A DNA stretch of 15,354 nt from Deltaproteobacteria bacterium (lineage in GTDB: Bacteria > Bdellovibrionota > UBA1018 > UBA923). Numbering within the stretch: position 1 is the stretch's first letter; each line of letters begins with the position of its first letter. Made by a program: the position numbers and the translations under genes. This document shows, piece by piece, positions 1 through 9,200 of this stretch. The notes beneath the pieces were generated by a model that did not search any database, was not told the DNA's origin, and saw only the letters and a list, made by a program, of their open reading frames with translations. The DNA lies in assembly GCA_016194725.1 (NCBI GenBank), contig JACQAW010000281.1, forward strand, positions 1 through 15,354, in the 5' to 3' direction.

Positions 1-3000
1 AAAAACCCCGCGCAGCCATCGCTCATGGTAAGCAGCGACGTTTGGCCTATGAAACCTTCGAAGCGGAAAAAGAAAAGATAGGTGCTGCCCTGCTTGATGA
101 AGCGATCGATTTCGATTTCATAGCGTACCGTTTCGCCGGGGCTGGGCAGCGCTCGGTGGAAAGTGATTTTCGCGTCAAGCAGCCGGTAGCGGCGCTCGCC
201 CCGGGTTTCGCGGTCGATCCCGAGGTAAGCCGAAAGAAAAAGATCAGCCTGACCGGCTTCGACCGTGATGCAGACGGGCATGCGGTTACCGTCCAGGTAC
301 CAGGCGCCGGGCTTGACGTCGTGCTCGGTAATGCAACCGCCGCCTTTCAAGCTTTGGGCCTCGCCACGCACAGAGACGATACGGTCCACCAGCATCAAGG
401 GTTCGTCGGGCAGGCGGACGCGGGTTGGAAATTTGTCGATGTCGGCGAAAGATTCGCCCAGAGCTTTTGCTATCGTGCCTTTTGCGAATTCGAGGCACTG
501 TTCGCGATTATAGGCGGGCAGCGGACCTGGGGCCGGTGAGCTGTGCCCGGTGACCGGTGAACCGTGGACTGTACCGGATTCGGTAACTGAACCGGTTCCC
601 GCAACCGTGCTTGAATCCTGATATTGATTGATCGGGGCCGGTGCGATCCATTCGCCCGTTTTGATGGCGTGCTCCACACGAGCTTGAAAACTTAGATTTT
701 GGGCCAGCAGCTCGGCACTGTGTGCGGCGGTCGCAAGATAGGCACCGTGCGCCTCGGCTGTCGCCGCCGCCATTGCAAGTAATCCACCGCTCTGTGGATA
801 AGTGGATAACCCGGCGGATTGCGGCACTGGTACGGTTATCGGCGCAGGTACCGAAGCAGATACCGGAACAGTGAACAGAGCCGATTGCCTCGTTTCAACA
901 CCAGCCACCTTCGCCGCCGCGCCAACCCGTCCCAACTCAATCGGAACCAAAATCGCGCCAGCGCTCCGCGCCTTCACCGCCTGATGCCCCACCGCCAAAC
1001 TCTGCCGCCCATAAAGCGCGGCCAGATCAACCGGCACTCTTTCGGCCAGCAGGCGTGCCAGCACTTTTAAAATCGAAGCGCGGTCTTCCTGCCCTCTTAC
1101 CGAAGCTCCGATCGCCACGTGCGGGCGCCCGGCCAGGGTTTTCGAAATCGCGCGCGTACACGAAGTCTGCGGGCCAATTTCGACGAATACGCGAATGCCG
1201 TCCTCGTAAGCCTGATTGATGAGCTTCGGGTAGTCAAAGCCGCGCGTCGCATGCGCGATCACGGAATCGGCTGCGCTCTGAGCATTCACCTCGTAAGACC
1301 TGCCTTTGTTTCCGGAGTAAAACCGGATGCCCTCGGGCGGCGTGGTCACGTGAACATGCAGGTCGCGGTAAGCCTTCTCGACTCCGTCCACGACCGCGCA
1401 GTGCACTGTCGACACCCCTTCAATTCGCCATGCCTGCGCGCCAAGCGCGCTTACAAACGCATCAACGTCGCGCTGCTCGCCGCCAAGCACGCATTCATCA
1501 GGCGCGTTGACGATCAGCAAAAACACTTTCTGCTTGGACTGGGAAAGCGCTGCAGTCACTTCGCGCGCCGAACGGTTCACCAGCGCAACCTTCCACTCAA
1601 ATTTGTCGTTACCGGCAACATCAAGGAGCTTGCGAGCCGAATCGCAGCGCCCCGCAAGTTCGTTCACGAAAAGCGGCGAGGCCAGCATTCGCCGCAGCAT
1701 CTCGTCGCGATCGCGCCATGCACGCAGCGAAAAAAGCGATGTCGACTCGCCCAGGCTGTATCCTAACGCGGCTTTGGGATGCACGCCCAACGAGCGCAGC
1801 ACGTCAGTAACCAGCACACCATGAGTCACCTGGCCAAAAATCATGCGGTGCTGGTCACTCACCACCGCAGCGGCTGCTTCACTTTCCCAGCTCTGCCACG
1901 ACAGGCGATACGGTGCATGCCAGTGCGGCATGAAGTTGCTCGCGAGATGCTGGCTTTGGCTGTCCTGCTCACGCAGCACGTGCGGCCATTCCAACGCCAT
2001 TCCCGTGCCCATTCCGATAAAATGATTTCCGGAGCCGGGATAAACAAACGCCATTTCGCCACGCAGGCCCTGAGGCTCGGGGCTGTAATAAACTCCAGCT
2101 CGTCCATCCAGCGCGCGGCCAGGAGCCGAGGCCAGAGCGGTATGCGCCTCGCGGGCCCGTGACGTCACCGTAGCGACGTCCGAAGCCACGATGGCCACGG
2201 CCAATGCATGCTTGCCGTCAGAATGCCCCAGCGCGAACCACGAGCGTGCCAGCGCCTCGACCGCCAGCTTTTCATTTCTGCGGGAATGCGCTTCAAGCTC
2301 GGCCAAAGCGGCGCTCAGTCCTTGCTGATCGGCGGCCGTAACTGCGAAAAGCGCTTCAGGACGCGAACCCAGCGGCTGGTTTCGCTCCACTGCGCAGTCA
2401 GCCGGCGCGCGCTCCACACCTTCGAGCACCGCGTGCAAACAGCTGCCGTCCGCGCCCATTGCGCTTACGCCAGCGCGCCGCGGCCCTTTTGCCCGATCGC
2501 GCAGCCACGGCAGCGGCCTTTGGGGAACGTGAAACGGATTTGCCCGCGCCGCGAGCTCGGCACGCGGACTTTGAAAACCCGGCAAGGGCGGAAGAATTTC
2601 ATGAAACAGGCAAAGACAGGTTTTTACCAGGCCAGCCAGCCCGGCCGCCGCGCCCGCGTCACCAATCACGGCCTTGGCCGAGCCCAGCGCGCAAGTCGGT
2701 CCTTCCCCGGAAACTTCGGCCGCGCGAAACTCAACGAGTGCCTGTGCCTCGAGCGCATCGAGCTCCGCATTGCCGCTGGCATTGGCTTCGACATAACTTA
2801 TCGACGCGGCTTCGACCGCCGCATCCTGATATCCACGCTCCAGCGCGTGCGCATAGTTGCCCGCACTCGCCGAACCCAGGCCGCGAATGACCGCGTATAT
2901 GCGGTCGCCGTCACGCTGAGCGTCTTCGAGGCGTTTGAGCACCACTGCAGCTGCGCCTTCACCGGGGTTCGCACCACACGCGGACGAGTCAAACGGCCGC

Positions 3001-3719
3001 GCTGCCGTTTGAGCATAAGCACTGAGCATGTCGCCGGCCAAAACCGCTCGCGGGTCGCCCGTGACGTCCACCGCGCCCGAGACCACCAGATCCAGCTTGC
3101 GGTCTTGCAGATTGCGAACTGCCACCTCGACCGCGCGCAACCCTGAACTTTCCTCACTGGAAAGCGTAAAGCATGGGCCGCCAAAATCGAGCTCGCGCGC
3201 AATACGACTGGCAATCATGCCACCCAGCGCGCCCAGCGTTCGTGTCGCATTCAGAGCCGGCGCCACGGCGTCGCGCCGCTCATCACGTTCATTGAGCGAC
3301 CAGCGCAGGTCAAAGTTCGTCGTATTGAGGTCGAGGCTCATGCCCACCACCACGCCCGCGCGCAAGCGGGTTTCGCGACGGCCTTTGGCCAGCAGCCCGG
3401 CATCATCGAGCGCGTTCTTCGCAACCTGAAGCATCAGCAGCTGCTGCGGCAGCAGCTGCGCGATTTCGTTGGGCGGAATGCGAAATTCGCCCGGCTCGAC
3501 GGCAAGCGAATCAAGATAGGCGCCGGGAAATTCCTCGGCAACCTTGATTCCGCGCCAACGTTCGGCGGGCCGCGCACCTACCGCTGATACCCCATTAAAC
3601 ACGGCTTCCTGAAAAGCACGCAGCGACTCGAGTTTTCCAAAACGCGCTTCCATCCCCACGACGGCAATAGGTACCGGTGCTTCAGCCCGTGGCTTGCGAA
3701 CGGAAACACCGATTACGGG
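1..3719 (-). CDS. pfaC: PfaC (Pfa3-like) fatty acid synthase, downstream part: CLF-AT-linker-DH, partial at left edge
   Basis: This frame is open without a stop from 3719 to the left edge; I translated it codon by codon. It begins inside the gene, after the break near 3720, with an 18-residue linker and then a second ketosynthase-like domain (about 3665-2390). Here the active-site Cys is replaced by Glu (codon 3152-3150), and the two catalytic His positions read VEANASG and AVIGDAG, so this is a non-condensing chain-length-factor domain. An acyltransferase follows (about 2065-1080): YPGSGNHF in place of the usual FPGQGSQ, nucleophile motif GYSLGES (Ser codon 1757-1755) and catalytic His in TVHCAVV (1403-1401). 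A Pro/Ala/Thr-rich linker with a helical segment spans about 1075-490. The first FabA-like hot-dog of a DH domain (about 475-1) carries VEAGQADL and YLGID. Further DH domains should lie beyond the edge. The first start codon in this frame is GTG 3659, but no ribosome site is evident. Confidence 0.9.
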
Positions 3720-3732
3720 AGCGTTTTTACCA
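3713..3732 (-). other. Deletion/frameshift junction inside pfaC KS domain
   Basis: Homology to the KS stops in one frame (AAGLVKTL, then P and TAA) and resumes in a neighbouring frame with PVIGVSVRKPRAEAP, the linker ahead of the CLF domain. Some 70 or more conserved KS residues, at least about 210 bases, are missing. No insertion element or obvious flanking repeat is visible. The exact breakpoint cannot be placed without an intact relative. Confidence 0.8.
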
Positions 3733-4849
3733 AACCGGCGGCACCCGCGCCCGTAAGCAGGTGCCCAATCGATGCCTTGACCGAGCCAATCACGCACTGA
3801 CCGGGCGTCCAACCCTTGTCGCCCCACAGACTTATCAGGCTACCCAGCTCGACGGCATCGCCTACGGGCGTACCTGTTCCATGGCATTCAATCAAATCAA
3901 CATCGCTTGGCTGCCAGCCCGCCTCGTCGTATGCCCCGCGCATGGCCCGGAGCTGGCCTTCGCTGTCGGGTGCCAGCAGCTTGCCGCCGACGTCGTTGCT
4001 CAAACCGATTCCGCGAATCACGCCATAGACGCGATCACCCGCGTGGATGGCATCGTCCAGCCGCTTGAGCACGAAAATTCCCGCGCCCTCGCCAACCAGC
4101 AGGCCATCGCCGCGTGAGTCAAAAGGCGAGCAACGCCCCGTGGGCGACAGCGCATGCAGCGCCGTAAAACCAATCTGCGTATATAGCGAATCAGGTCGCG
4201 AAACCCCTCCGGCCAGCATGGCGTCGGCACGACCCGTGCGCAGCTCACGGCAGGCCACATCAAGCGAGTACAGCGACGACGCGCACGCGGCATCGATTGT
4301 AAATGTCCCGGCTCCCAGGCCCAAACCTTTGGCCAGCAATCCGGCCGGCAGTCCTGTGACGTAGCGTGCAGCCGCAAGCGCTTCGGGAACAATCGGTGGT
4401 TTTGCTTCCAAAAGCGCGGGCAGCAGCACCTCGCGCGAAAGTTTTGAAACGGATTCGGTCGGCAACGCAATGTTGGCCAGCGCCACGCCAACACGGTCCA
4501 GATTCACACCGGTCATCACGGCGTCGCGAAACGCCGCGCGCCCCGTGTGCAATACGATATGCGAAAGCACATCGAGCTGTGAAACAAACGCCGGGTCGAC
4601 GTCCAGGCCCTCGGCATCGAACTCGAACTTGTCCAGAAAACAGCCGCGCACCGAGGCTACCCGATCTGGCTGACCCGGCGTTGCCGACTTCAACGCTGCG
4701 GGCTCGACATGCCAGCGCCCCGCTGGAACCTCGCGCGCGGCATCTTTACGCGCCAGCAGATTGCTCCAAAACTCCTCGAGCGAAGACGCTCCCGGAAACA
4801 TTCCGGCCATTCCAACTATGGCAATGTGGGCGTTCTGGTGTGACCTCAT
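3713..4849 (-). CDS. pfaC: PfaC (Pfa3-like), upstream part: N-terminal ketosynthase, truncated by frame break
   Basis: This 378-residue piece is the start of pfaC. ATG 4849 lies one base after the pfaA stop (TGA-A-ATG), so translation is probably coupled. It is a ketosynthase that condenses malonyl-ACP with the growing acyl chain. It opens with AIVGMAGMFPG and has a full catalytic triad: Cys189 in DAACASS, His323 in ECHGTGTPVGD and His363 in SIGHLL. The reading frame stops at TAA 3715-3713, directly after the conserved AAGLVKTL. A normal KS runs about 70 residues further, ending with a glycine-rich FGFGG-type motif as in the PfaA KS. That segment is absent from both this frame and the next one, so the fold cannot be complete. 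Sequence resumes in another frame at the linker before the CLF domain. The piece is therefore half of an interrupted gene, not an independent KS. Confidence 0.92.
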   Translation of the reverse strand: MRSHQNAHIAIVGMAGMFPGASSLEEFWSNLLARKDAAREVPAGRWHVEPAALKSATPGQPDRVASVRGCFLDKFEFDAEGLDVDPAFVSQLDVLSHIVLHTGRAAFRDAVMTGVNLDRVGVALANIALPTESVSKLSREVLLPALLEAKPPIVPEALAAARYVTGLPAGLLAKGLGLGAGTFTIDAACASSLYSLDVACRELRTGRADAMLAGGVSRPDSLYTQIGFTALHALSPTGRCSPFDSRGDGLLVGEGAGIFVLKRLDDAIHAGDRVYGVIRGIGLSNDVGGKLLAPDSEGQLRAMRGAYDEAGWQPSDVDLIECHGTGTPVGDAVELGSLISLWGDKGWTPGQCVIGSVKASIGHLLTGAGAAGLVKTLP

Positions 4850-4850
4850 T

Positions 4851-6224
4851 TCAGATGCTCAGCACGGGGCTCGATTGCCGGCTGTTTTCATTGCGCTTGA
4901 AGGCAGCCGTCAGCCGCGCGTCGACCGTGCATTCGTAGTCTTCGATCATCGCAATCAAGCCGCTTTCGCCTGCGGCATTCATTGACGAGAAAACGATGTC
5001 GCCGGTCACGCGAAGCTGGCTTGCATCGCGCGGCAAAAATGAAACCATCACGTCTTCGCGGGGAAATGCGCGGAACTGTTTGTAGCTGCCCACGCGAGCC
5101 GGCAGCGACGGTGCACCCAGCCTTTGCTGGCACCACAGAATCGCCAGCTGAAAACCCGCGTCGACAATCAATGGATCGGCAATCCAGCTGGAACGCAGGG
5201 AATCGGCCGTCCAAATCCTGGGATCTGGCGCGGGCTTTACGCGTGCCGTGATTCCGTGCGGGGAAATTCCCAGCACTTCCTGAATGCCCCTGAAATGGTC
5301 TCCGTGAAAAAGAACGTCGTTGTATGCCGACTCCACCGATCGCTCGTACGTACCGTCAATCAGGCCGTTGGTCGTGCGTGGTCCGGGCGCCGCCGGCATT
5401 TGGCCGGTCAAAACGGCTGTCGCACGCGCGTGGGTAGCCGATTGACCGCTTCCACTGCGCAGCTCGACGGTCAGCTCGTAAAATCCTTCCACCGCTTGGG
5501 CCGAGCTGGCGAAAACCGCGACATCCACTTTGTCCGCTTCAAACGTAAGTCCGCGAAGCACGCGCAGGTCTTTGAAGCCGTGAAAATGCAAACCTGGGTT
5601 TCCGTGAAGCGCGGCATGAGCCAACCATTCCATAATCATCGCCAGTGGAAGAACCGGACGTCCGGCCAGCACATGCGAAGTCAGAAACGGATTGCGGGCT
5701 ACCTGAACCGAGCTCTCAAAAGCAACCGAGAGCGCGGAGCCCGAAACCCGTGCGGCCGACTTTACTGCCACGGTCTGCGCGCGAACTTCAGCAGGGCCAC
5801 CCACTACGACTTCCACGGCACTCCCCGGTGCAGCTGAAAGCTCAGTGACAAACGCCTCGGCGCCGGCATGCAACGGAATCAGCGGCACGCCTTCTTTGGC
5901 GAACTCGCGGCTCAAGCCCGGCCCGACCATTCCGCCATCCCAAGGACCCCAGTTGACCGCGACCACGCGGCAAGCCGGACGGCGCAAAGCCTCGCGACGC
6001 GCCACCTTATTCAGAACTTCGTTTGCCATGGCGTAATCCACCTGGCCACGACGCCCCATGCGTCCGCTGATGGATGAGAACAGCGCCAGATAGCGCAGCT
6101 CATCCGGCGTAGTCGCTTCAAGCAGCGCGCGCAAGCCGGCAATTTTCGTATCCACCACCGCTTCGAACTGCTCTGGTGTTTTATCTTCGATCAGCTTGTC
6201 TTCCAGCAAACCCGCTCCATGCAC
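4851..6224 (-). CDS. pfaA: PfaA, downstream part: C-terminal half of ketoreductase plus dehydratase
   Basis: This 457-residue stretch continues PfaA after the break. Coding similarity starts at IVHGAGLLEDK (open frame from 6233); the GTG at 6224 is inside the gene and only a formal start. The KR part (about residues 1-140) keeps the catalytic segment FSSISGR...VDYAMAN (Tyr64) and NWGPWDGGM, so it can hold the KR catalytic residues but not the NADPH-binding fold, most of which is in the other piece or lost. A double hot-dog dehydratase follows (about 165-440), with an HxxxGxxxxP motif (His184 in SHVLAGRPVLP) and a DxxxQ motif (Asp355 in IVDAGFQ). KR plus DH at the PfaA C-terminus is the usual arrangement. 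The stop TGA 4853-4851 sits one base before the pfaC ATG. Its stop-start contact with the upstream piece is TAGTG, so re-initiation is conceivable but has no visible ribosome site. Confidence 0.9.
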   Translation of the reverse strand: MHGAGLLEDKLIEDKTPEQFEAVVDTKIAGLRALLEATTPDELRYLALFSSISGRMGRRGQVDYAMANEVLNKVARREALRRPACRVVAVNWGPWDGGMVGPGLSREFAKEGVPLIPLHAGAEAFVTELSAAPGSAVEVVVGGPAEVRAQTVAVKSAARVSGSALSVAFESSVQVARNPFLTSHVLAGRPVLPLAMIMEWLAHAALHGNPGLHFHGFKDLRVLRGLTFEADKVDVAVFASSAQAVEGFYELTVELRSGSGQSATHARATAVLTGQMPAAPGPRTTNGLIDGTYERSVESAYNDVLFHGDHFRGIQEVLGISPHGITARVKPAPDPRIWTADSLRSSWIADPLIVDAGFQLAILWCQQRLGAPSLPARVGSYKQFRAFPREDVMVSFLPRDASQLRVTGDIVFSSMNAAGESGLIAMIEDYECTVDARLTAAFKRNENSRQSSPVLSI

Positions 6225-6240
6225 TATGCGGTGTCAAGGC
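6222..6240 (-). other. Deletion/frameshift junction inside pfaA KR domain
   Basis: The upstream frame reads EPVWLTGLDTA then TAG (6226-6224); the downstream frame has its own stop at 6236-6234 and resumes with HRIVHGAGLLEDK. In intact PfaA proteins roughly 80-100 residues separate these two points, so about 250-300 bases are missing, with a frame change. Stop and the next possible start overlap as TAGTG. Confidence 0.8.
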
Positions 6241-9200
6241 CAGTCAGCCAGACAGGTTCGGGTTCCGGCATCGGCGAACGCCCAATCAAAACAAGCGTGG
6301 GATGCGCGGCTTTGGCCAACGCGAATGCCGCCTCGGCGGTCACGCCACGAGCACCGCCCGTGACGACAACAACGTCATTGGCTGCAAACGCAAGCGGGGC
6401 TCTTTCAAGCGTAGCCTCGGCGGTATCAAGTCCCAGGCGCGCATCAGGAGCCAGACCCACTTCAAGCGGCTGACTTACAGCCAGTTCGCCAATAACGGCT
6501 TGGGCCACTGCACTGTCGGTCCAGGCCGGATGCGCATCAAGCGCGCGCGCGCGGACTTCGGGCCATTCCGCCGCAACCGTCTTGGCCAGGCCGGCAAGCC
6601 CTCCCTGCAAAGGATCAACCTCCGGGCTCAAACTGTCATGGGCGCCAAAGCTTCCGTCCAGTCGCGAAAGCGTTGCCAGCACGGCGCCACCCTTGCGAGC
6701 CGCCGCACGAAGGTCGGTACTCACCGCTTTTACGAGCTGAAACACATTTTTAAGAAAAGTTTCAGACGACAGGGGCCACGCTGCGCCTTGAACAGCGGCC
6801 ACGGGCGCAAGCAAAATCAAACCACCCACTGGGGTACGCTTGGCACCCAGCGCGACATCGCAGGCCACGACGCGCGCCGTGATTTTGCGCTCGCCCAGCT
6901 GACGTGCAATCTCATGCGCTAGCGGCGTGCCATTGTCGGTCACCAGAACTTCGTGGCCTGCCGCAATTTCCATCGGCCTGTCGCTCAAGGCTGGCAGTGC
7001 AATAGTAACCAGCACGCGTCGATCCAATACAACAGGGGCCGGCGCAGCGTCGACCGCAGCGGCTACCGATGGCGTTGGGTTCGTCGGATTCGCCTTGGCC
7101 GTGGGTTTTCCGGCATTGGCCTTTTCGGCGATGAAGCTGACAATCTGGCGCAAGGTGCGCAAGCCACCCAGATGTTCCGGGTCAACATTTGGCGTTTCGG
7201 GCAGGCGTTCGCGAATGCCCGCGAGAATTTCAACGCGCTTGATGGAATCAATTCCAAGGTCCGATTCCAGATCCATGTCGAACTGCAACGTTTCCGAGGG
7301 GTAGCCCGTTTTCTCAGAAACTACCGCTAGAAGCACCCGTTCCAGAATCGCGCTGTCGGCCGGCGCCGCGGCAGCCGTTGCGACGGCAGGCGAAATCGCA
7401 CGTTCGCTGATGAACGAGACGATCTGGCGCAAGGTGCGCAAGCCACCCAGATGTTCCGGATCCACGCTTGGCGTGTCGGGAAGCCGCTCGCGTATGCCCG
7501 CAAGAATTTCGACTCGTTTGATGGAGTCAATTCCCAGATCAGATTCCAAATCCATATCCAGCTGCAGCGTCTCGGCCGGATAACCGGTTTTTTCGGACAC
7601 AACGGCCAGTAAAACTTTTTCAAGACCCGCGCTGTCGAAGCCAACAGCCGCGGGCTTGCTGACAACATCAGCCTTCTGCGCCGGCCCGTCGGCACCCGCG
7701 CGATCAGAGATGAAAACCACGATCTGGCGCAACGTTCTCAGGGCTCCTAGATGCTCCGGATCCACGCTTGGTGTGCTGGGAAGCCGCTCGCGAATGCCCG
7801 CCAGAATTTCAACGCGCTTGATGGAATCAATTCCCAGGTCCGATTCCAGATCCATGTCGAGCTGCAGGGTTTCGGCGGGATATCCCGTTTTTTCGGATAC
7901 CACCGCCAGCAAAACCCGCTCGAGGCCCGCGCTGTCGAAGGAGCTAGCCACTTGAACCGCAGCAATAACTGCTGGTTTCACCACCGCCGTGGGCACGGGA
8001 ACCGACACAGGAGTAGATACTGCAGCTGACACAGCAACTGTCTCCGGCACAGTCGCAGTAACCGGAGTGGACACGAAAGCTCCGCCGCCCAACAACCGAC
8101 TCTGCTCTTCAAACAACTTCTGGTAAGCTCTTTGCGCGGCTTCCTGCCCTTCCAAAAACTGTTTATGCAACGCCGCCGTCTGCTGGTGCAATATCTGCAA
8201 CGCGTTCAAACCATTTTGCGCAGAAGTCAAAGCCTCGCGTGAATAGCCCGGCACGGGCGCAGCCACCGCCGCAGGAGCAGACGCCGAGACCGGAACTGCA
8301 ACGGCAACCGGTGCCGACATGGGCGTCGGAGCCCGAGCGTCTTTCGGCCCCGCAACACTGCTTCGATGATTCGCTCCCGACAGCATCACCGTCATCTTGG
8401 GTTCCACCGCAGAAGCGGTGTTCTCTTCGGTTTTTTCCCATTCCGCAAGTTTCACCGGATGGCCCGATGCCGCAAGCTGCGACAAGACCCGCGCGAGATC
8501 GACCTGCGCCGATCGCCGGCCAGACGACGAGTCGACACTCAAAGCCTGATGCGGGCGCCCCGCAAGAATCGCCGACACCAATCCCGTCAGCGTCGACTTG
8601 GGCCCCACCTCTATAAAACAGCGGACGCCGTCGCGATAAAGATTTTCTATCATTCCCAAAAAATCGACAGGCTTGGCCAGCTGCTCAGACAAAAGAGCCG
8701 AGGCCTCGGCGGCATTGGCCGGGTAAACGCCGGCGGTCGTATTCGAGTAGACGGGAATGCAGCCGCTCGAAAAATCGATGCTGCCCACTTCGCGGGCAAA
8801 TGGCTCTGCTGCACGCGCCACCAGCGGGCTGTGAAAAGCAGCGGCGACCGAAAGTTCTTTTCCGGTCAGCCCATGCGCGCGGCAGGCCGCGATGGCACGC
8901 TTGATCTCGGTCTTGCTTCCCGACAGCACACCCTGGCCAGGGCCGTTGCGGTTAGCCAGCACCAGCTCGAGTTTTTCGGCTGCGATGAATTTTCCAATCT
9001 CGGCCAGCGGCGCGCGCACGGCCAGCATCGAACCGCAATCTGCGGATGTCGTGCCCGCTTCGGCCATCAGCTTTCCGCGCAAGCGCGCAAGCCGATGCAA
9101 GGCCGCTGCGTCAATACGGCCGGCCGCGCATAATGCCACAAGTTCACCGAAGCTGTGACCCGCGACGGCATCGGCCGTAATACCGAAATATTCCAGCACG

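Noticed and set aside
2208..3146. 312-codon plus-strand open frame (and similar ones at 1119-1766, 42-539 and 6176-6922)
   Set aside because: They lie opposite well-supported pfaC and pfaA domains and show shadow-type composition. The minus frame is continuous and carries CLF, AT and DH motifs.
3720..3732. Programmed ribosomal frameshift at the A5 run before the pfaC break
   Set aside because: A -1 slip on GTA-AAA-ACG would join the two frames, but the KS C-terminus would still be missing. The paralogous CLF has the same A5 run in its uninterrupted frame, so it is just Val-Lys-Thr codons.
3700..6260. Insertion-sequence or phage scar at the two gene breaks
   Set aside because: No transposase fragment, terminal inverted repeats or target duplication can be seen at either junction; the sequence passes straight from one coding frame to the next.
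7121..7942. Possible CRISPR or non-coding tandem repeat
   Set aside because: The repeats are about 300 bases long, in frame, and encode ACP domains with a phosphopantetheine serine.
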